In this document: positions 17,032-25,997 of the stretch, one piece after another
Position numbering within the stretch: the first letter of the stretch is position 1
Layout: every line of letters starts with the position of its first letter
Origin: Herbinix sp.
Lineage (GTDB): Bacteria > Bacillota > Clostridia > Lachnospirales > Lachnospiraceae
Reading direction: 5' to 3'
Length of the DNA: 64,000 nucleotides
NCBI GenBank assembly: GCA_029256105.1
Contig: JAQSYO010000015.1
Span: forward strand, 1 to 64,000
Translations under genes and position numbers: made by a program
Notes under the pieces: model-generated
Seen by the model: only the letters and a program-made list of their open reading frames with translations
Database searches by the model: none
Told to the model about the DNA's origin: nothing

Positions 17032-19890
17032 TTGTTTGACGTTTTTTTAGATTATTTTAAGAAAATATTGAAATCAAGGCTATTTCCGATTACATTAATC
17101 TATCTAGCCTTGTTTTCTGTTGTCATACACCGATTATTTGTATTACAAATAGTAGAAGGTCCTACCAAAGAGATAGAAAAGTATTTAAAAGATACGAAAA
17201 CTAGAGAGATTAAGAGCACCCGTGGTAATATTTACGATCGTAACGGTAAGCTCTTAGCTTCTAATATATTGACTTATTCTGTGATGATGGAAGACAGTAC
17301 AAAAATTGAGAGTAATGAACAACGGAATAAGATTATATACAACCTTATTCAAATTATTGAACATAATGGTGATACTCTTGATAATGAGTTTTACATCCAG
17401 AAAAATGAAAATGGAGAATTTGAATTTACCGTTGAAGATAGTGCCCTTACGCGCTTTAAAAAGAATGCCTATGCTTATGTTCTAGGTGAGAACAAAGAAT
17501 TAAGTGAAGAACAGCAGAAGGCGACTGCGCAGGAGGTATTTGAATTCTTACGAAATGGTACCGGCAATGCTTATACCCGTATGTTCGAAATTTCCGATGA
17601 TTATTCCGATGAGGATGCTTTAAAGATTATGGGTGTTCGTTATGCATTATTCTGTAACTATCCAAAATATTATCAGATTCCGGTTTCTTCTCATGTAACT
17701 GATGCTACCGTAGCAGCTGTAATGGAAAATGGTGCTGATTTACCCGGTGTAGAGGTACAACAGCAGACACACCGAGTATATAATGATAGTCTCTATTTTG
17801 CCCATATCATGGGATACACCGGATTAATCAGTGAAAAAGAGTTGGATGAATATGATTCTGAATCAGATTATTATAATTCCACAGATGTAATTGGGAAGTC
17901 TGGTTTAGAGAAAAAATATGAAAAAGAGCTTGGTGGAACAAAAGGCAGTGAGAGCTTAAGTGTCGGATCGTCCGGTAAAGTTGTCGAAGTGTTAGACCGC
18001 ACTGAGCCGATTGCCGGTAATGATATTTACTTAACGATAGATAGTGATTTGCAACGCGCGTCCTATCATATTTTGGAAAAGGAACTAGCAGGTATCTTAC
18101 TTTCGAAGATAAAACCGGATCTTGATTATGGTAGTAAGGGTGAAAGCGCCAGTGAGATCAATATACCAATTTATGAGGTTTACTTTGCACTCATTAATAA
18201 TAATATTATTGATATTAGGACACTTAATGATACGGATTCCACTGATTTGGAGAAACAAACCTATGGGAAATATCAATCTACTTTAAGTAGTGTATTCACT
18301 AAATTAGATAATCTATTGAGTATTGATAATACAATTACGAATAATAATGCAGGAGATATGGAGGATTATCTGGATTATTTCTATTCTGTATTAGTATCAA
18401 ATCATGTATTACTAAAAGATAACATCCCGAAGGGTGATGCAACTTTTGAATCCTATAATGATGACAAAGTCACCTTAAGTAATTTTTTACAATATGCAAT
18501 TGCTAATAATTGGGTTGATTTGTCGAAATTAAAAGTTGGTAATGAGTATTACAGTGCTGAGGAGCTATATCAAAAATTAATCACTTACACAAAGGAAATC
18601 CTTGAGAAGGATGATAAATTCAACAAAAAAATATATCGAAGTTTAATATTTTCATATAATTTATCGGGAATTGAAATTAGTCTTTTATTATTCGACCAAG
18701 GTGTGTTAGAATATAAGGATAAGGAAGAAGATATTAACAGCTTGAAAAATGGCGGTATATCGGCATATGAATTTATTCGAAATAAGCTTACTTCACTTGA
18801 GATAACGCCTGCAATGCTTGCGTTAGAGCCCTGTAGCGGTTCTTTAATCATTACAGATGTTCATAATGGCGATGTATTAGCTTTAGTTACGTATCCGAGC
18901 TATGATAATAACCGTTTTGCGAATAAAGTCGATTCTGAATATTATGCGCAGTTATTAAACGATAAATCATTTCCTTTAATTAACCGCCCTGTTATGCAGA
19001 GAACGGCACCTGGATCTACCTTTAAGATGGTAACCTCCTTTGCAGCTCTCGAAGAAGGTGTTGTAACTCCAACAGAGAAAATCTTGGATTTAGGCTTGTT
19101 TGATAAAATAAATCCTCCTGCAAAATGCCATATCTATCCTGGATCCCACGGTTCGGTGGATATTGTTGATGCCTTAAAGGTTTCCTGTAACTATTTCTTT
19201 TATGAAATGGGATGGCGCCTCAGCATAGACAATTCGGGTAAATTTATACCGAATCTTGGACTGGAACGTTTAGCAAAATATGCTACTATGTTTGGTTTTG
19301 ATAAGACTACTGGATTAGAATTATCGGAAGCAATTCCAGAGATATCAAATGACGATTCTGTAAGATCTGCAATTGGTCAGGGAACAAATGATTATACCCC
19401 AATACAATTGGCGAGATATATAACCACTCTAGCAAACCGTGGTACAAGCTATGATTTGACATTATTGGATAAGATTGTAGCTAAGGATGGTGCCGTTACC
19501 GAAAATAAGGCCAAAGTTAATAAAGACTTGACAAATGCAAAATCTACTACATGGGACGCTGTTCTGGATGGTATGTATTCTGTTGTTAACGTTAACGGCG
19601 GATCAGTTTTCCCTTTATATAATGGTTTTGATATCACAGTAGCCGGTAAGACAGGTACCTCCCAGATTAGTAAGGTAAATCCGAACAATGCATTATTCGT
19701 TTCCTTTGCTCCGTATGAGTCTCCTGAAATATCAGTAACTGCAGTAATTCCAAATGGTTACACTTCTTATAATGCTGCTGAGCTTTCTAAGGATATTTAT
19801 AAATTGTATTTTAAATTGGAAGAAACAGACGAATTATTAGAAGGTGATGTTTCGATTCCGGAAACAAATAACAATGCTGCATTAGAATAA
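17032..19890 (+). CDS. Class B penicillin-binding protein 2 (elongasome transpeptidase)
   Basis: Cross-links peptidoglycan during rod elongation together with RodA. A single N-terminal membrane anchor (about 17-37) leads to the PBP dimerisation domain (TRGNIYDRNGKLLASN near 62) and the C-terminal transpeptidase with its three catalytic motifs: STFK (Ser about 662), SCN (about 718) and KTGTS (about 872). At 952 aa it is larger than the 600-700 aa of model PBP2 proteins; most of the extra length is an acidic, Asn/Asp/Ser-rich insertion at about residues 350-590 between the dimerisation and transpeptidase parts. TTG start with GGAGG upstream. mrdA/pbpA are the usual names in other species. Confidence 0.93.
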   Translation: MFDVFLDYFKKILKSRLFPITLIYLALFSVVIHRLFVLQIVEGPTKEIEKYLKDTKTREIKSTRGNIYDRNGKLLASNILTYSVMMEDSTKIESNEQRNKIIYNLIQIIEHNGDTLDNEFYIQKNENGEFEFTVEDSALTRFKKNAYAYVLGENKELSEEQQKATAQEVFEFLRNGTGNAYTRMFEISDDYSDEDALKIMGVRYALFCNYPKYYQIPVSSHVTDATVAAVMENGADLPGVEVQQQTHRVYNDSLYFAHIMGYTGLISEKELDEYDSESDYYNSTDVIGKSGLEKKYEKELGGTKGSESLSVGSSGKVVEVLDRTEPIAGNDIYLTIDSDLQRASYHILEKELAGILLSKIKPDLDYGSKGESASEINIPIYEVYFALINNNIIDIRTLNDTDSTDLEKQTYGKYQSTLSSVFTKLDNLLSIDNTITNNNAGDMEDYLDYFYSVLVSNHVLLKDNIPKGDATFESYNDDKVTLSNFLQYAIANNWVDLSKLKVGNEYYSAEELYQKLITYTKEILEKDDKFNKKIYRSLIFSYNLSGIEISLLLFDQGVLEYKDKEEDINSLKNGGISAYEFIRNKLTSLEITPAMLALEPCSGSLIITDVHNGDVLALVTYPSYDNNRFANKVDSEYYAQLLNDKSFPLINRPVMQRTAPGSTFKMVTSFAALEEGVVTPTEKILDLGLFDKINPPAKCHIYPGSHGSVDIVDALKVSCNYFFYEMGWRLSIDNSGKFIPNLGLERLAKYATMFGFDKTTGLELSEAIPEISNDDSVRSAIGQGTNDYTPIQLARYITTLANRGTSYDLTLLDKIVAKDGAVTENKAKVNKDLTNAKSTTWDAVLDGMYSVVNVNGGSVFPLYNGFDITVAGKTGTSQISKVNPNNALFVSFAPYESPEISVTAVIPNGYTSYNAAELSKDIYKLYFKLEETDELLEGDVSIPETNNNAALE

Positions 19891-19924
19891 AAATCCGGAA
19901 GCAATACCGGAAAGGAGTTTTCCA

Positions 19925-20590
19925 ATGAATAACTCAGTAATAATTAAAGGTAATAAATATGGTATTATTGTGGTTCTAAGTCCAGAGGTTCCTTTTGAAG
20001 AATTAAAGCTTCTGGTAGCCGAAAAGTTTAAGGAATCAAGTAAATTTTTTGAGAATGCAAAAATGGCTATCAGCTTTGAAGGACGAAAGTTAACAAATGA
20101 GGAACAGCGGGATATACTAGATATCATTGGCGAGAATGCAGAAATGCATATCGTCTGTGTCATGGAGAATGATCCTGATACGGAAGAGAATTTTCGTAAA
20201 ACTCTAGAGCAAAAACTGCTGGAATTGTCCAACAATTCCGGACAATTCTATAAAGGTATTTTGCGTTCCGGAGCCTCCTTAGAGTTTGAAACCAGTGTAA
20301 TTATCATTGGAGATGTAAACCACGGTGCAAGAGTAGTTTCAAAAGGAAATATCATTGTATTGGGTTCCTTGAAGGGTAATGCCTTTGCAGGCGCAACTGG
20401 TAATACCAATGCTTTTGTCGTAGCACTCGATATGAGTCCAACACAGATACGAATTGCTGATACAATTGCAAGAGCTCCGGATAAACCGGTTAAAACAGAA
20501 GTGAAGGAAGCAAAAATTGCTTTTCTTGAAGAAGGTAATATTTATATTGAACCGCTTAATAAAAACATCTTAAATGATATTAATTTATAA
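19925..20590 (+). CDS. minC: Septum site-determining protein MinC
   Basis: Inhibits FtsZ assembly away from midcell. The C-terminal right-handed beta-helix domain is clear (LRSGASLEFETSVIIIGDVNHGARVVSKGNIIVLGSLKGNAFAGA), with an N-terminal FtsZ-interacting domain of about 100 residues. The 221-aa length fits. The leader carries a small hairpin TCCGG-aagcaata-CCGGA right before the AAGGAG site. minD and minE follow. Confidence 0.95.
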   Translation: MNNSVIIKGNKYGIIVVLSPEVPFEELKLLVAEKFKESSKFFENAKMAISFEGRKLTNEEQRDILDIIGENAEMHIVCVMENDPDTEENFRKTLEQKLLELSNNSGQFYKGILRSGASLEFETSVIIIGDVNHGARVVSKGNIIVLGSLKGNAFAGATGNTNAFVVALDMSPTQIRIADTIARAPDKPVKTEVKEAKIAFLEEGNIYIEPLNKNILNDINL

Positions 20591-20688
20591 GCGGAATAAT
20601 TCATATATAACTTATTTTAAATTTAGGGAGAAATTCTCATTAAACAAAGATGGAACAATCCATCTAAAAACCAGGAGGAACATAATCA

Positions 20689-21480
20689 ATGGGAGAAGTA
20701 ATCGTAGTTACATCCGGCAAGGGTGGTGTTGGTAAGACAACAACAACCGCAAATGTCGGTACGGGATTAGCAATGCTTGAAAAGAAAGTTGTATTAATTG
20801 ATACCGATATCGGTTTAAGAAATTTGGATGTTGTAATGGGATTGGAAAATCGTATCGTTTATAACTTAGTGGATGTTATTGAAGGAACATGTCGAATTCG
20901 AAATGCCCTTATCAAAGATAAACGTTATCCAAATCTTTATTTATTACCTTCTGCGCAAACGAGAGATAAAAATGCAGTAACTCCCGAACAGATGAAAAAG
21001 CTTGCAGATGAACTTAGAGACGAATTTGATTACATATTAATGGACTGTCCAGCTGGTATAGAGCAAGGCTTTAAGAATGCAATCGCCGGAGCAGATAGAG
21101 CATTAGTTGTTACTACCCCAGAGGTTTCCGCAGTACGAGATGCTGACCGTATTATCGGGTTATTGGAAGCCAATGAAATGAAACAAACACACCTAATTGT
21201 TAACCGAATTCGTATGGATATGGTAAAACGCGGCGATATGATGTCAAGTGATGATGTATGTGAAATCCTAGCTGTTGATTTAATCGGTATCGTACCGGAT
21301 GACGAAAATATTGTTATATCCACAAACCAAGGCGAACCCTTAGTTGGTTCTGATTCACTTGCAGGTAGAGCATATATGAATATCTGCAGAAGAATAGTAG
21401 GCGAGGAAGTGCCTTTCTTGGATTTAGATGAAAAACAAGGTATTTTCGGGAAACTGTTTGGCAGACGAAGGAAAAATTAG
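20689..21480 (+). CDS. minD: Septum site-determining ATPase MinD
   Basis: Membrane-associated ATPase that carries MinC. The deviant Walker A motif SGKGGVGKTTTTAN is at residues 9-22, followed by DTDIGLRNLDVVMGLE and DCPAGIE, and the protein ends with the amphipathic membrane-targeting helix GIFGKLFGRRRKN. Length 263 aa matches. CAGGAGG precedes the ATG. Only 12 bases separate it from minE. Confidence 0.97.
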   Translation: MGEVIVVTSGKGGVGKTTTTANVGTGLAMLEKKVVLIDTDIGLRNLDVVMGLENRIVYNLVDVIEGTCRIRNALIKDKRYPNLYLLPSAQTRDKNAVTPEQMKKLADELRDEFDYILMDCPAGIEQGFKNAIAGADRALVVTTPEVSAVRDADRIIGLLEANEMKQTHLIVNRIRMDMVKRGDMMSSDDVCEILAVDLIGIVPDDENIVISTNQGEPLVGSDSLAGRAYMNICRRIVGEEVPFLDLDEKQGIFGKLFGRRRKN

Positions 21481-21492
21481 GGAGGTAGCATA

Positions 21493-21768
21493 ATGGGCTT
21501 TTCAGATTTTTTTAAGAAAAAAGGAACCGGCAGTATAGCAAAAGACAGATTAAAGTTAGTGTTAGTATCTGACCGAGCTGGATGCTCTCCTGAGATAATG
21601 GAACAAATTAAGAATGATATAATTGCTGTTATCTCAAAATATATAGAAATCGACTTAGACGGACTGGATATCAAGATTACTCAGATGGAATCGGAAGCAA
21701 ATAATGGTTCAGTACCTGCATTATTTGCAAATATTCCTATCAAGGATATGAAGTCCCAAAAGAAATAA
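21493..21768 (+). CDS. minE: Cell division topological specificity factor MinE
   Basis: Stimulates MinD ATPase and sets up the positional gradient. A short 91-aa protein with the N-terminal membrane/MinD-binding segment (FSDFFKKKGTGSIAKDRLKLVLVSDR) and the C-terminal dimer domain (EIDLDGLDIKITQME). Presence of MinE with MinCD indicates an oscillating Min system rather than a DivIVA-only one, even though a divIVA gene lies further along. Confidence 0.95.
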   Translation: MGFSDFFKKKGTGSIAKDRLKLVLVSDRAGCSPEIMEQIKNDIIAVISKYIEIDLDGLDIKITQMESEANNGSVPALFANIPIKDMKSQKK

Positions 21769-21781
21769 GGGTGTTGATCAG

Positions 21782-22903
21782 ATGTTTAAATTTAAGCAAT
21801 ATGATTTCAAACGATATAATTTTGTCTTAATTATAATAGTCATTCTACTTGGAGTGATTGGTGCCTTTTTAATCAAACAGGTACAAGCTGACGATGAGAA
21901 TTTATTCCTACGACATCTGATGGGATTAGCAGGTGGAATTTTCTTGGCAGTATTTGTCTCTCTGTTTGATTATCATTTTATATGCGAATTTTATATCGTT
22001 CTCTATGTAATCAATTTGGTATTATTAATCTTGGTTAAAACGATAGGTATCAGTATTAATAATGCACAACGATGGCTCGACCTAAAAGTAATCACGTTTC
22101 AGCCTTCCGAGTTGACTAAGATCATTCTTATTTTATTTGTTGCAAAGTTATTCGCCTTGCTTCGTCAGAAAATAAATAATATATATGTATTATTATTAAC
22201 AACCGTAGCAGTGGCAATTCCGACCTATTTAATTCTAATTCAGACAAACCTATCTACTAGCATGGTTATCATGTTTATATTTGTTATGATGATATTTGCA
22301 GCAGGTCTAAGCTGGAAGATAATACTTCCGATTTTATTAATCGGGATTCCCTGTATCTTCGGATTATTCTGGTATGTACAGCAGGATTATCAAGTATTGT
22401 TAAAGCCATACCAACAGGAAAGAGTTTTGTCTATTTTGAATCCAGAGGAATATCAAGAAACGATGTATCAGCAGGAGAATTCTGAACTTGCAATCGGGTC
22501 TGGTCAATTATATGGTAAATTATTAAATAACACTTCTACAGACAAACGTCTTTATGATATTATACCAATTTCGGAAAGTGATTTTATCTTTTCTGTTGCC
22601 GGTGAGGAGTTTGGGTTTATAGGTAGTTGTCTTATTATTGGTCTATTTGCTATAATCATATATATCTGTTTGATGACTTCAAGAATGGCCCCTGACTATA
22701 TGGGGATGTTAATTGCAATCGGTATTGCCTCAATGTTTATGTTCCAAGTATTCGTAAACATTGGCGTAGCAACTAAAATATTACCGAACACAGGCATTCC
22801 ATTACCCTTCTTAAGTTCAGGACTCAGTTCTATGATTAGTGGTATGCTGGCGATTGGAATAATACTTAACATAAGATTACAACCCCACAAAACTAGGGGA
22901 TAA
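21782..22903 (+). CDS. rodA: Rod shape-determining peptidoglycan polymerase RodA (SEDS family)
   Basis: A polytopic membrane glycosyltransferase that polymerises lipid II and partners PBP2. About ten membrane spans are seen, with SEDS landmarks NNAQRWLDLKVITFQPSELTKI, and ISESDFIFSVAGEEFGFIG and GIPLPFLSSGLSSM near the end. Length 373 aa fits RodA. It directly follows minE by 13 bases, so wall synthesis and Min genes share a transcript. FtsW/SpoVE paralogues look similar; the mre/PBP2 context favours RodA. Confidence 0.92.
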   Translation: MFKFKQYDFKRYNFVLIIIVILLGVIGAFLIKQVQADDENLFLRHLMGLAGGIFLAVFVSLFDYHFICEFYIVLYVINLVLLILVKTIGISINNAQRWLDLKVITFQPSELTKIILILFVAKLFALLRQKINNIYVLLLTTVAVAIPTYLILIQTNLSTSMVIMFIFVMMIFAAGLSWKIILPILLIGIPCIFGLFWYVQQDYQVLLKPYQQERVLSILNPEEYQETMYQQENSELAIGSGQLYGKLLNNTSTDKRLYDIIPISESDFIFSVAGEEFGFIGSCLIIGLFAIIIYICLMTSRMAPDYMGMLIAIGIASMFMFQVFVNIGVATKILPNTGIPLPFLSSGLSSMISGMLAIGIILNIRLQPHKTRG

Positions 22904-23046
22904 AGTGAATATAGTCACGCAAGAACAGCGGACCATTCATATTTTCACTTGGAAAACGTCACATATGTGCCTTTTTCTACCTTTATTAGTATCGTTAAAT
23001 ACGATAAATTATTTGTAACGCCGATATCGGCAGAAGGGAGGTTTAC

Positions 23047-23445
23047 ATGAATATTGGTATGATAGCTCATGATGCGAAAAAGAAGCTCATGCAAAATTTT
23101 TGTATCGCTTACCGTGGTATATTAAGCAAGCACGTTCTTTATGCTACCGGTACTACCGGTCGTTTGATTGAAGAGGTAACCAATTTGAATGTTCATAAGT
23201 ATTTAGCTGGTCACCTTGGTGGTGAACAGCAACTAGGTTCGCAAATAGAACATAATCAAATGGATTTGGTTATCTTCTTAAGAGATCCTTTAACACCAAA
23301 GTCTCACGAACCAGATGTAAATAACATTTTTCAACTATGTGACAAGCATAATATTCCTTTGGCAACTAATCTTGCAACGGCTGAGCTGTTGATTAAAGCA
23401 CTTGACCGTGGGGATTTGGACTGGAGAGAGCTTTTTAAAAACTAA
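23047..23445 (+). CDS. mgsA: Methylglyoxal synthase
   Basis: Converts dihydroxyacetone phosphate to methylglyoxal and phosphate, a bypass of lower glycolysis used when phosphate is short. The 132-aa single-domain enzyme shows the phosphate-binding ATGTTGRLIEE, GHLGGEQQLGSQI, the catalytic-Asp region DLVIFLRDPL and the end motif NIPLATNLATAELLI. GGGAGG precedes the ATG. Confidence 0.96.
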   Translation: MNIGMIAHDAKKKLMQNFCIAYRGILSKHVLYATGTTGRLIEEVTNLNVHKYLAGHLGGEQQLGSQIEHNQMDLVIFLRDPLTPKSHEPDVNNIFQLCDKHNIPLATNLATAELLIKALDRGDLDWRELFKN

Positions 23446-23451
23446 TTAGAG

Positions 23452-23606
23452 TATTGTACATGCTTGAGATTAAGTATATTAAATTTTCGTAGCCACGGAT
23501 GCATTGGCTTCCGTACCTACAGGGCGTTCCAGGCGCTCTTTTCACGGACGGCACTCAGCCGGAGCAACGAAAATTCAATATACGTATTCTCAAACATGGG
23601 ATATCG
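23452..23606 (-). repeat. Hairpin (MITE/REP-like) repeat element, copy 2
   Basis: Read on the - strand this stretch repeats the layout of the element at 5385-5527: the flank ATATCCCATG, an AT-rich arm ending TATATTGAATTT, the core GCTCCGGCTGAGTGCCG, a longer variable centre and a returning arm that ends in CATGTAC. The arms are imperfect here and differ from copy 1 at several sites, yet the two arms within this copy still largely pair with each other. It lies between mgsA and the carboxypeptidase gene, where no protein is encoded. Confidence 0.75.
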
Positions 23607-23793
23607 ATACGAATAAATACAATAAAAAACGATAATAAACGAATGAGAATTTATTATGAATTATATTCTTGATGGTCTTTTGTACTTGAATTAGTAATTT
23701 TACATAACTTTTTTACAAGTTATGTATATTTGTATGAATTATAGTTAATTTTATAGTATACCTAATCTACGTGAGCGGGAGATGGTTGTTCTT

Positions 23794-24762
23794 ATGAGGA
23801 AGAGGTTGTTGGGTTGTGTTTTAGTTATGGTTATTACTTTAGGGGGATGCCAGGTATCCTCTGATCGTTTTTTATCATTTGAAGATACCGCTGCTGTTGC
23901 TGGGTATTCTACCGATAACCGCTTAACGCAGGCCAATTTTTTTGCCAATGATTTGGCCATTGTTCCGAAGGAAGAAGTAATCGGTGAGGATGTTAAATTA
24001 ACTGCCGGTGCTGTTTTACTTGTTAACAACTCGGATAAAGAGATTTTATACGCTGATAATATATATGATAAATTATATCCTGCCAGCCTTACCAAATTGT
24101 TAACCGCACTTATTGTTTTACGGTATGGAGAAATAACTGATTCCGTTACAATTAGCTATAATGCTTCTCATATCACTGAAGCAGGTGCAAAAGTCTGCGG
24201 CTACGAAGAAGGGGATATAATTTCAATGGAGGCATTGCTCAATAGCCTTCTGATTTATTCCGGAAATGACGCTGCAATTGCAATTGCAGACCATATTGGT
24301 GGAAGTGAAGAAACCTTTGTAAAAAAAATGAATGAGGAAGCGGTTAAAATCGGGGCAGTTCATTCTAATTTTGTTAATTCAAACGGCTTACATGATGACA
24401 ATCAATACACTACGGCTTATGACATATATTTAGTCTTTCATGAACTTCTTAAGTTTGACACCTTTCGGTCCATCATCAGCACTGACACTTATACAGCCCT
24501 TTATACTGATAAGAATGGTAATGAGAAGCAAAAGATAATGGATGCCACAAATCAATATGTAAGTGGTACTGCAGAAGCTCCTGCAGGCATTGTGGTGGTC
24601 GGAGGTAAGACAGGAACAACCTCTAAAGCAGGTAATTGCTTGGTTTTATTGAGTAAGGATGCTTCAGATATAGAATATATCTCTGTAATATTAAATGCAT
24701 CTGGTAGTAATCAGCTTTATTCACAAATGTCTCATTTACTGTCTTTAGCAAAAGCAGAATAG
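23794..24762 (+). CDS. D-alanyl-D-alanine carboxypeptidase lipoprotein (DacF/PBP5 type)
   Basis: Trims the terminal D-Ala of wall pentapeptides. The start ATG 23794 gives a lipoprotein signal peptide with lipobox ITLGGC (Cys at residue 22); an earlier in-frame ATG touches the GGGAG ribosome site. The peptidase S11 motifs are present: SLTKLLTALIVL (SxxK), SGNDA (SxN) and KTGTT (KTG). Length 322 aa is short for the family because the C-terminal beta-sandwich domain is missing. It is probably transcribed alone. Confidence 0.93.
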   Translation: MRKRLLGCVLVMVITLGGCQVSSDRFLSFEDTAAVAGYSTDNRLTQANFFANDLAIVPKEEVIGEDVKLTAGAVLLVNNSDKEILYADNIYDKLYPASLTKLLTALIVLRYGEITDSVTISYNASHITEAGAKVCGYEEGDIISMEALLNSLLIYSGNDAAIAIADHIGGSEETFVKKMNEEAVKIGAVHSNFVNSNGLHDDNQYTTAYDIYLVFHELLKFDTFRSIISTDTYTALYTDKNGNEKQKIMDATNQYVSGTAEAPAGIVVVGGKTGTTSKAGNCLVLLSKDASDIEYISVILNASGSNQLYSQMSHLLSLAKAE

Positions 24763-24931
24763 GGATTTTATTTAATAATTAAATTACTTCATATAAGAAT
24801 TTTGTAGTTGTTTTTCCATGATAATTGTACTATAATTAATTTATAAATTATGGTTTTTAAGTAAAAAGTGTACAATTTAATATTTGGCACCGCACATCTT
24901 TCGTTGCGCCCACCATAAGGAGGAGATTACA

Positions 24932-25351
24932 ATGATACAGATAATTTCAGGTGAAAAGGGTAAAGGTAAGACAAAAATTCTTATCGAAAAAGCAAACACC
25001 GAAGTGAGAGCTGCAAAAGGAAGCATTGTTTATCTTGACAAAAGCAACAAGCATATGTACGAACTTAGTAATAAGATAAGACTAGATAATGTTCTAGACT
25101 ATTATATCGAAACTCAAAGTGAGTTTATCGGTTTTATCTGCGGTATCATATCCTGTGATCATGATCTACAGGCGGTTTATCTGGATAGTTTCCTAAAAAT
25201 AGCATATGTAAATGAAGCTAATTTTGAAGCGGTTTTTGCTAAATTGGAGAAAATATCAGAACAGTTTCATGTTGACTTAATAATGAGTGTATCCTTGAAT
25301 ATCAATCATCTTCCTGAGAGTGTAAAGAAAAATGTAATTGTCACTTTATAA
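24932..25351 (+). CDS. P-loop protein of unknown function
   Basis: A 139-aa protein beginning with a Walker A motif GEKGKGKT at residues 7-14, followed by IVYLDKSN and a region DHDLQAVYLDSFLKI that may act as Walker B. Its fold suggests a small ATP-binding protein. The start is set by AAGGAGGAG eight bases before the ATG; an upstream in-frame start has no ribosome site. I recognise it only as a conserved clostridial hypothetical and do not assign a role. Confidence 0.7.
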   Translation: MIQIISGEKGKGKTKILIEKANTEVRAAKGSIVYLDKSNKHMYELSNKIRLDNVLDYYIETQSEFIGFICGIISCDHDLQAVYLDSFLKIAYVNEANFEAVFAKLEKISEQFHVDLIMSVSLNINHLPESVKKNVIVTL

Positions 25352-25498
25352 AATAATTCACTAGTCAAGGAATTCGAGCCATTTATTCTATAGTAAAGCG
25401 CGAGTTCTTTAATCCAAATCCACTTTAATATGGATTTGTGTACATCAACATGCTATGCATGTCATAGGATTGAGCAGTTTTTAATTAATAACGAAAAT

Positions 25499-25540
25499 AA
25501 AGGAGCGTCGTCTAACGAACGCTCCTATTTTTTAATTTCT
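25499..25540. terminator. Bidirectional terminator between convergent genes
   Basis: AGGAGCGT / ACGCTCCT form an 8-bp stem with a 10-base loop. T-rich tracts follow on both strands, so it can end both the P-loop gene transcript (+) and the DUF378 gene (-). A second small hairpin, AAATCCA / TGGATTT, lies at 25416-25437. Confidence 0.7.
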
Positions 25541-25737
25541 TATTCATTACGAAGTCTTCCGAAGAAGCTTAAAGCGTATAATCCTGATACACCAACAAGT
25601 GCGTAAACAATTCTGGAGATTACGGTCATATCTCCAAAAATCGCTCTTACTAAATCAAAACTGAAAAATCCAATCAGTCCCCAATTAAGTGCACCAATCA
25701 CTACTAAAATAAGTGCAATATAGTCCAACGTTTTCAT
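25540..25737 (-). CDS. DUF378 small membrane protein
   Basis: A 65-aa protein with two membrane spans and the family signature LVVIGALNWGLIGFFSFDLV, then GVSGLYAL. DUF378 proteins are widespread short inner-membrane proteins of unknown function. AGGAGG lies about six bases upstream on the - strand. It is the only - strand gene in the first 41 kb. Confidence 0.85.
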   Translation of the reverse strand: MKTLDYIALILVVIGALNWGLIGFFSFDLVRAIFGDMTVISRIVYALVGVSGLYALSFFGRLRNE

Positions 25738-25997
25738 AATAAACCTCCTTCATGGCATTAAATTCAATAAAATTGCTCTTTATATCGACCTTTAAACTTT
25801 ACACATAAAGAGATAACTCTCTTTATATATAGTTACCTTTTATTTTGTTTTTATTCACATGTACTGGTAAATGAAACGATCTTTAACCGATTTTCTGTAA
25901 AAAATGTAATTGATTTCATGAAATAATAAATAAGGGGTTTAAAAATTTATGAAAAGTAAGTATAATGTAAAGGTATATAACAATGGGAGGCGAACGC

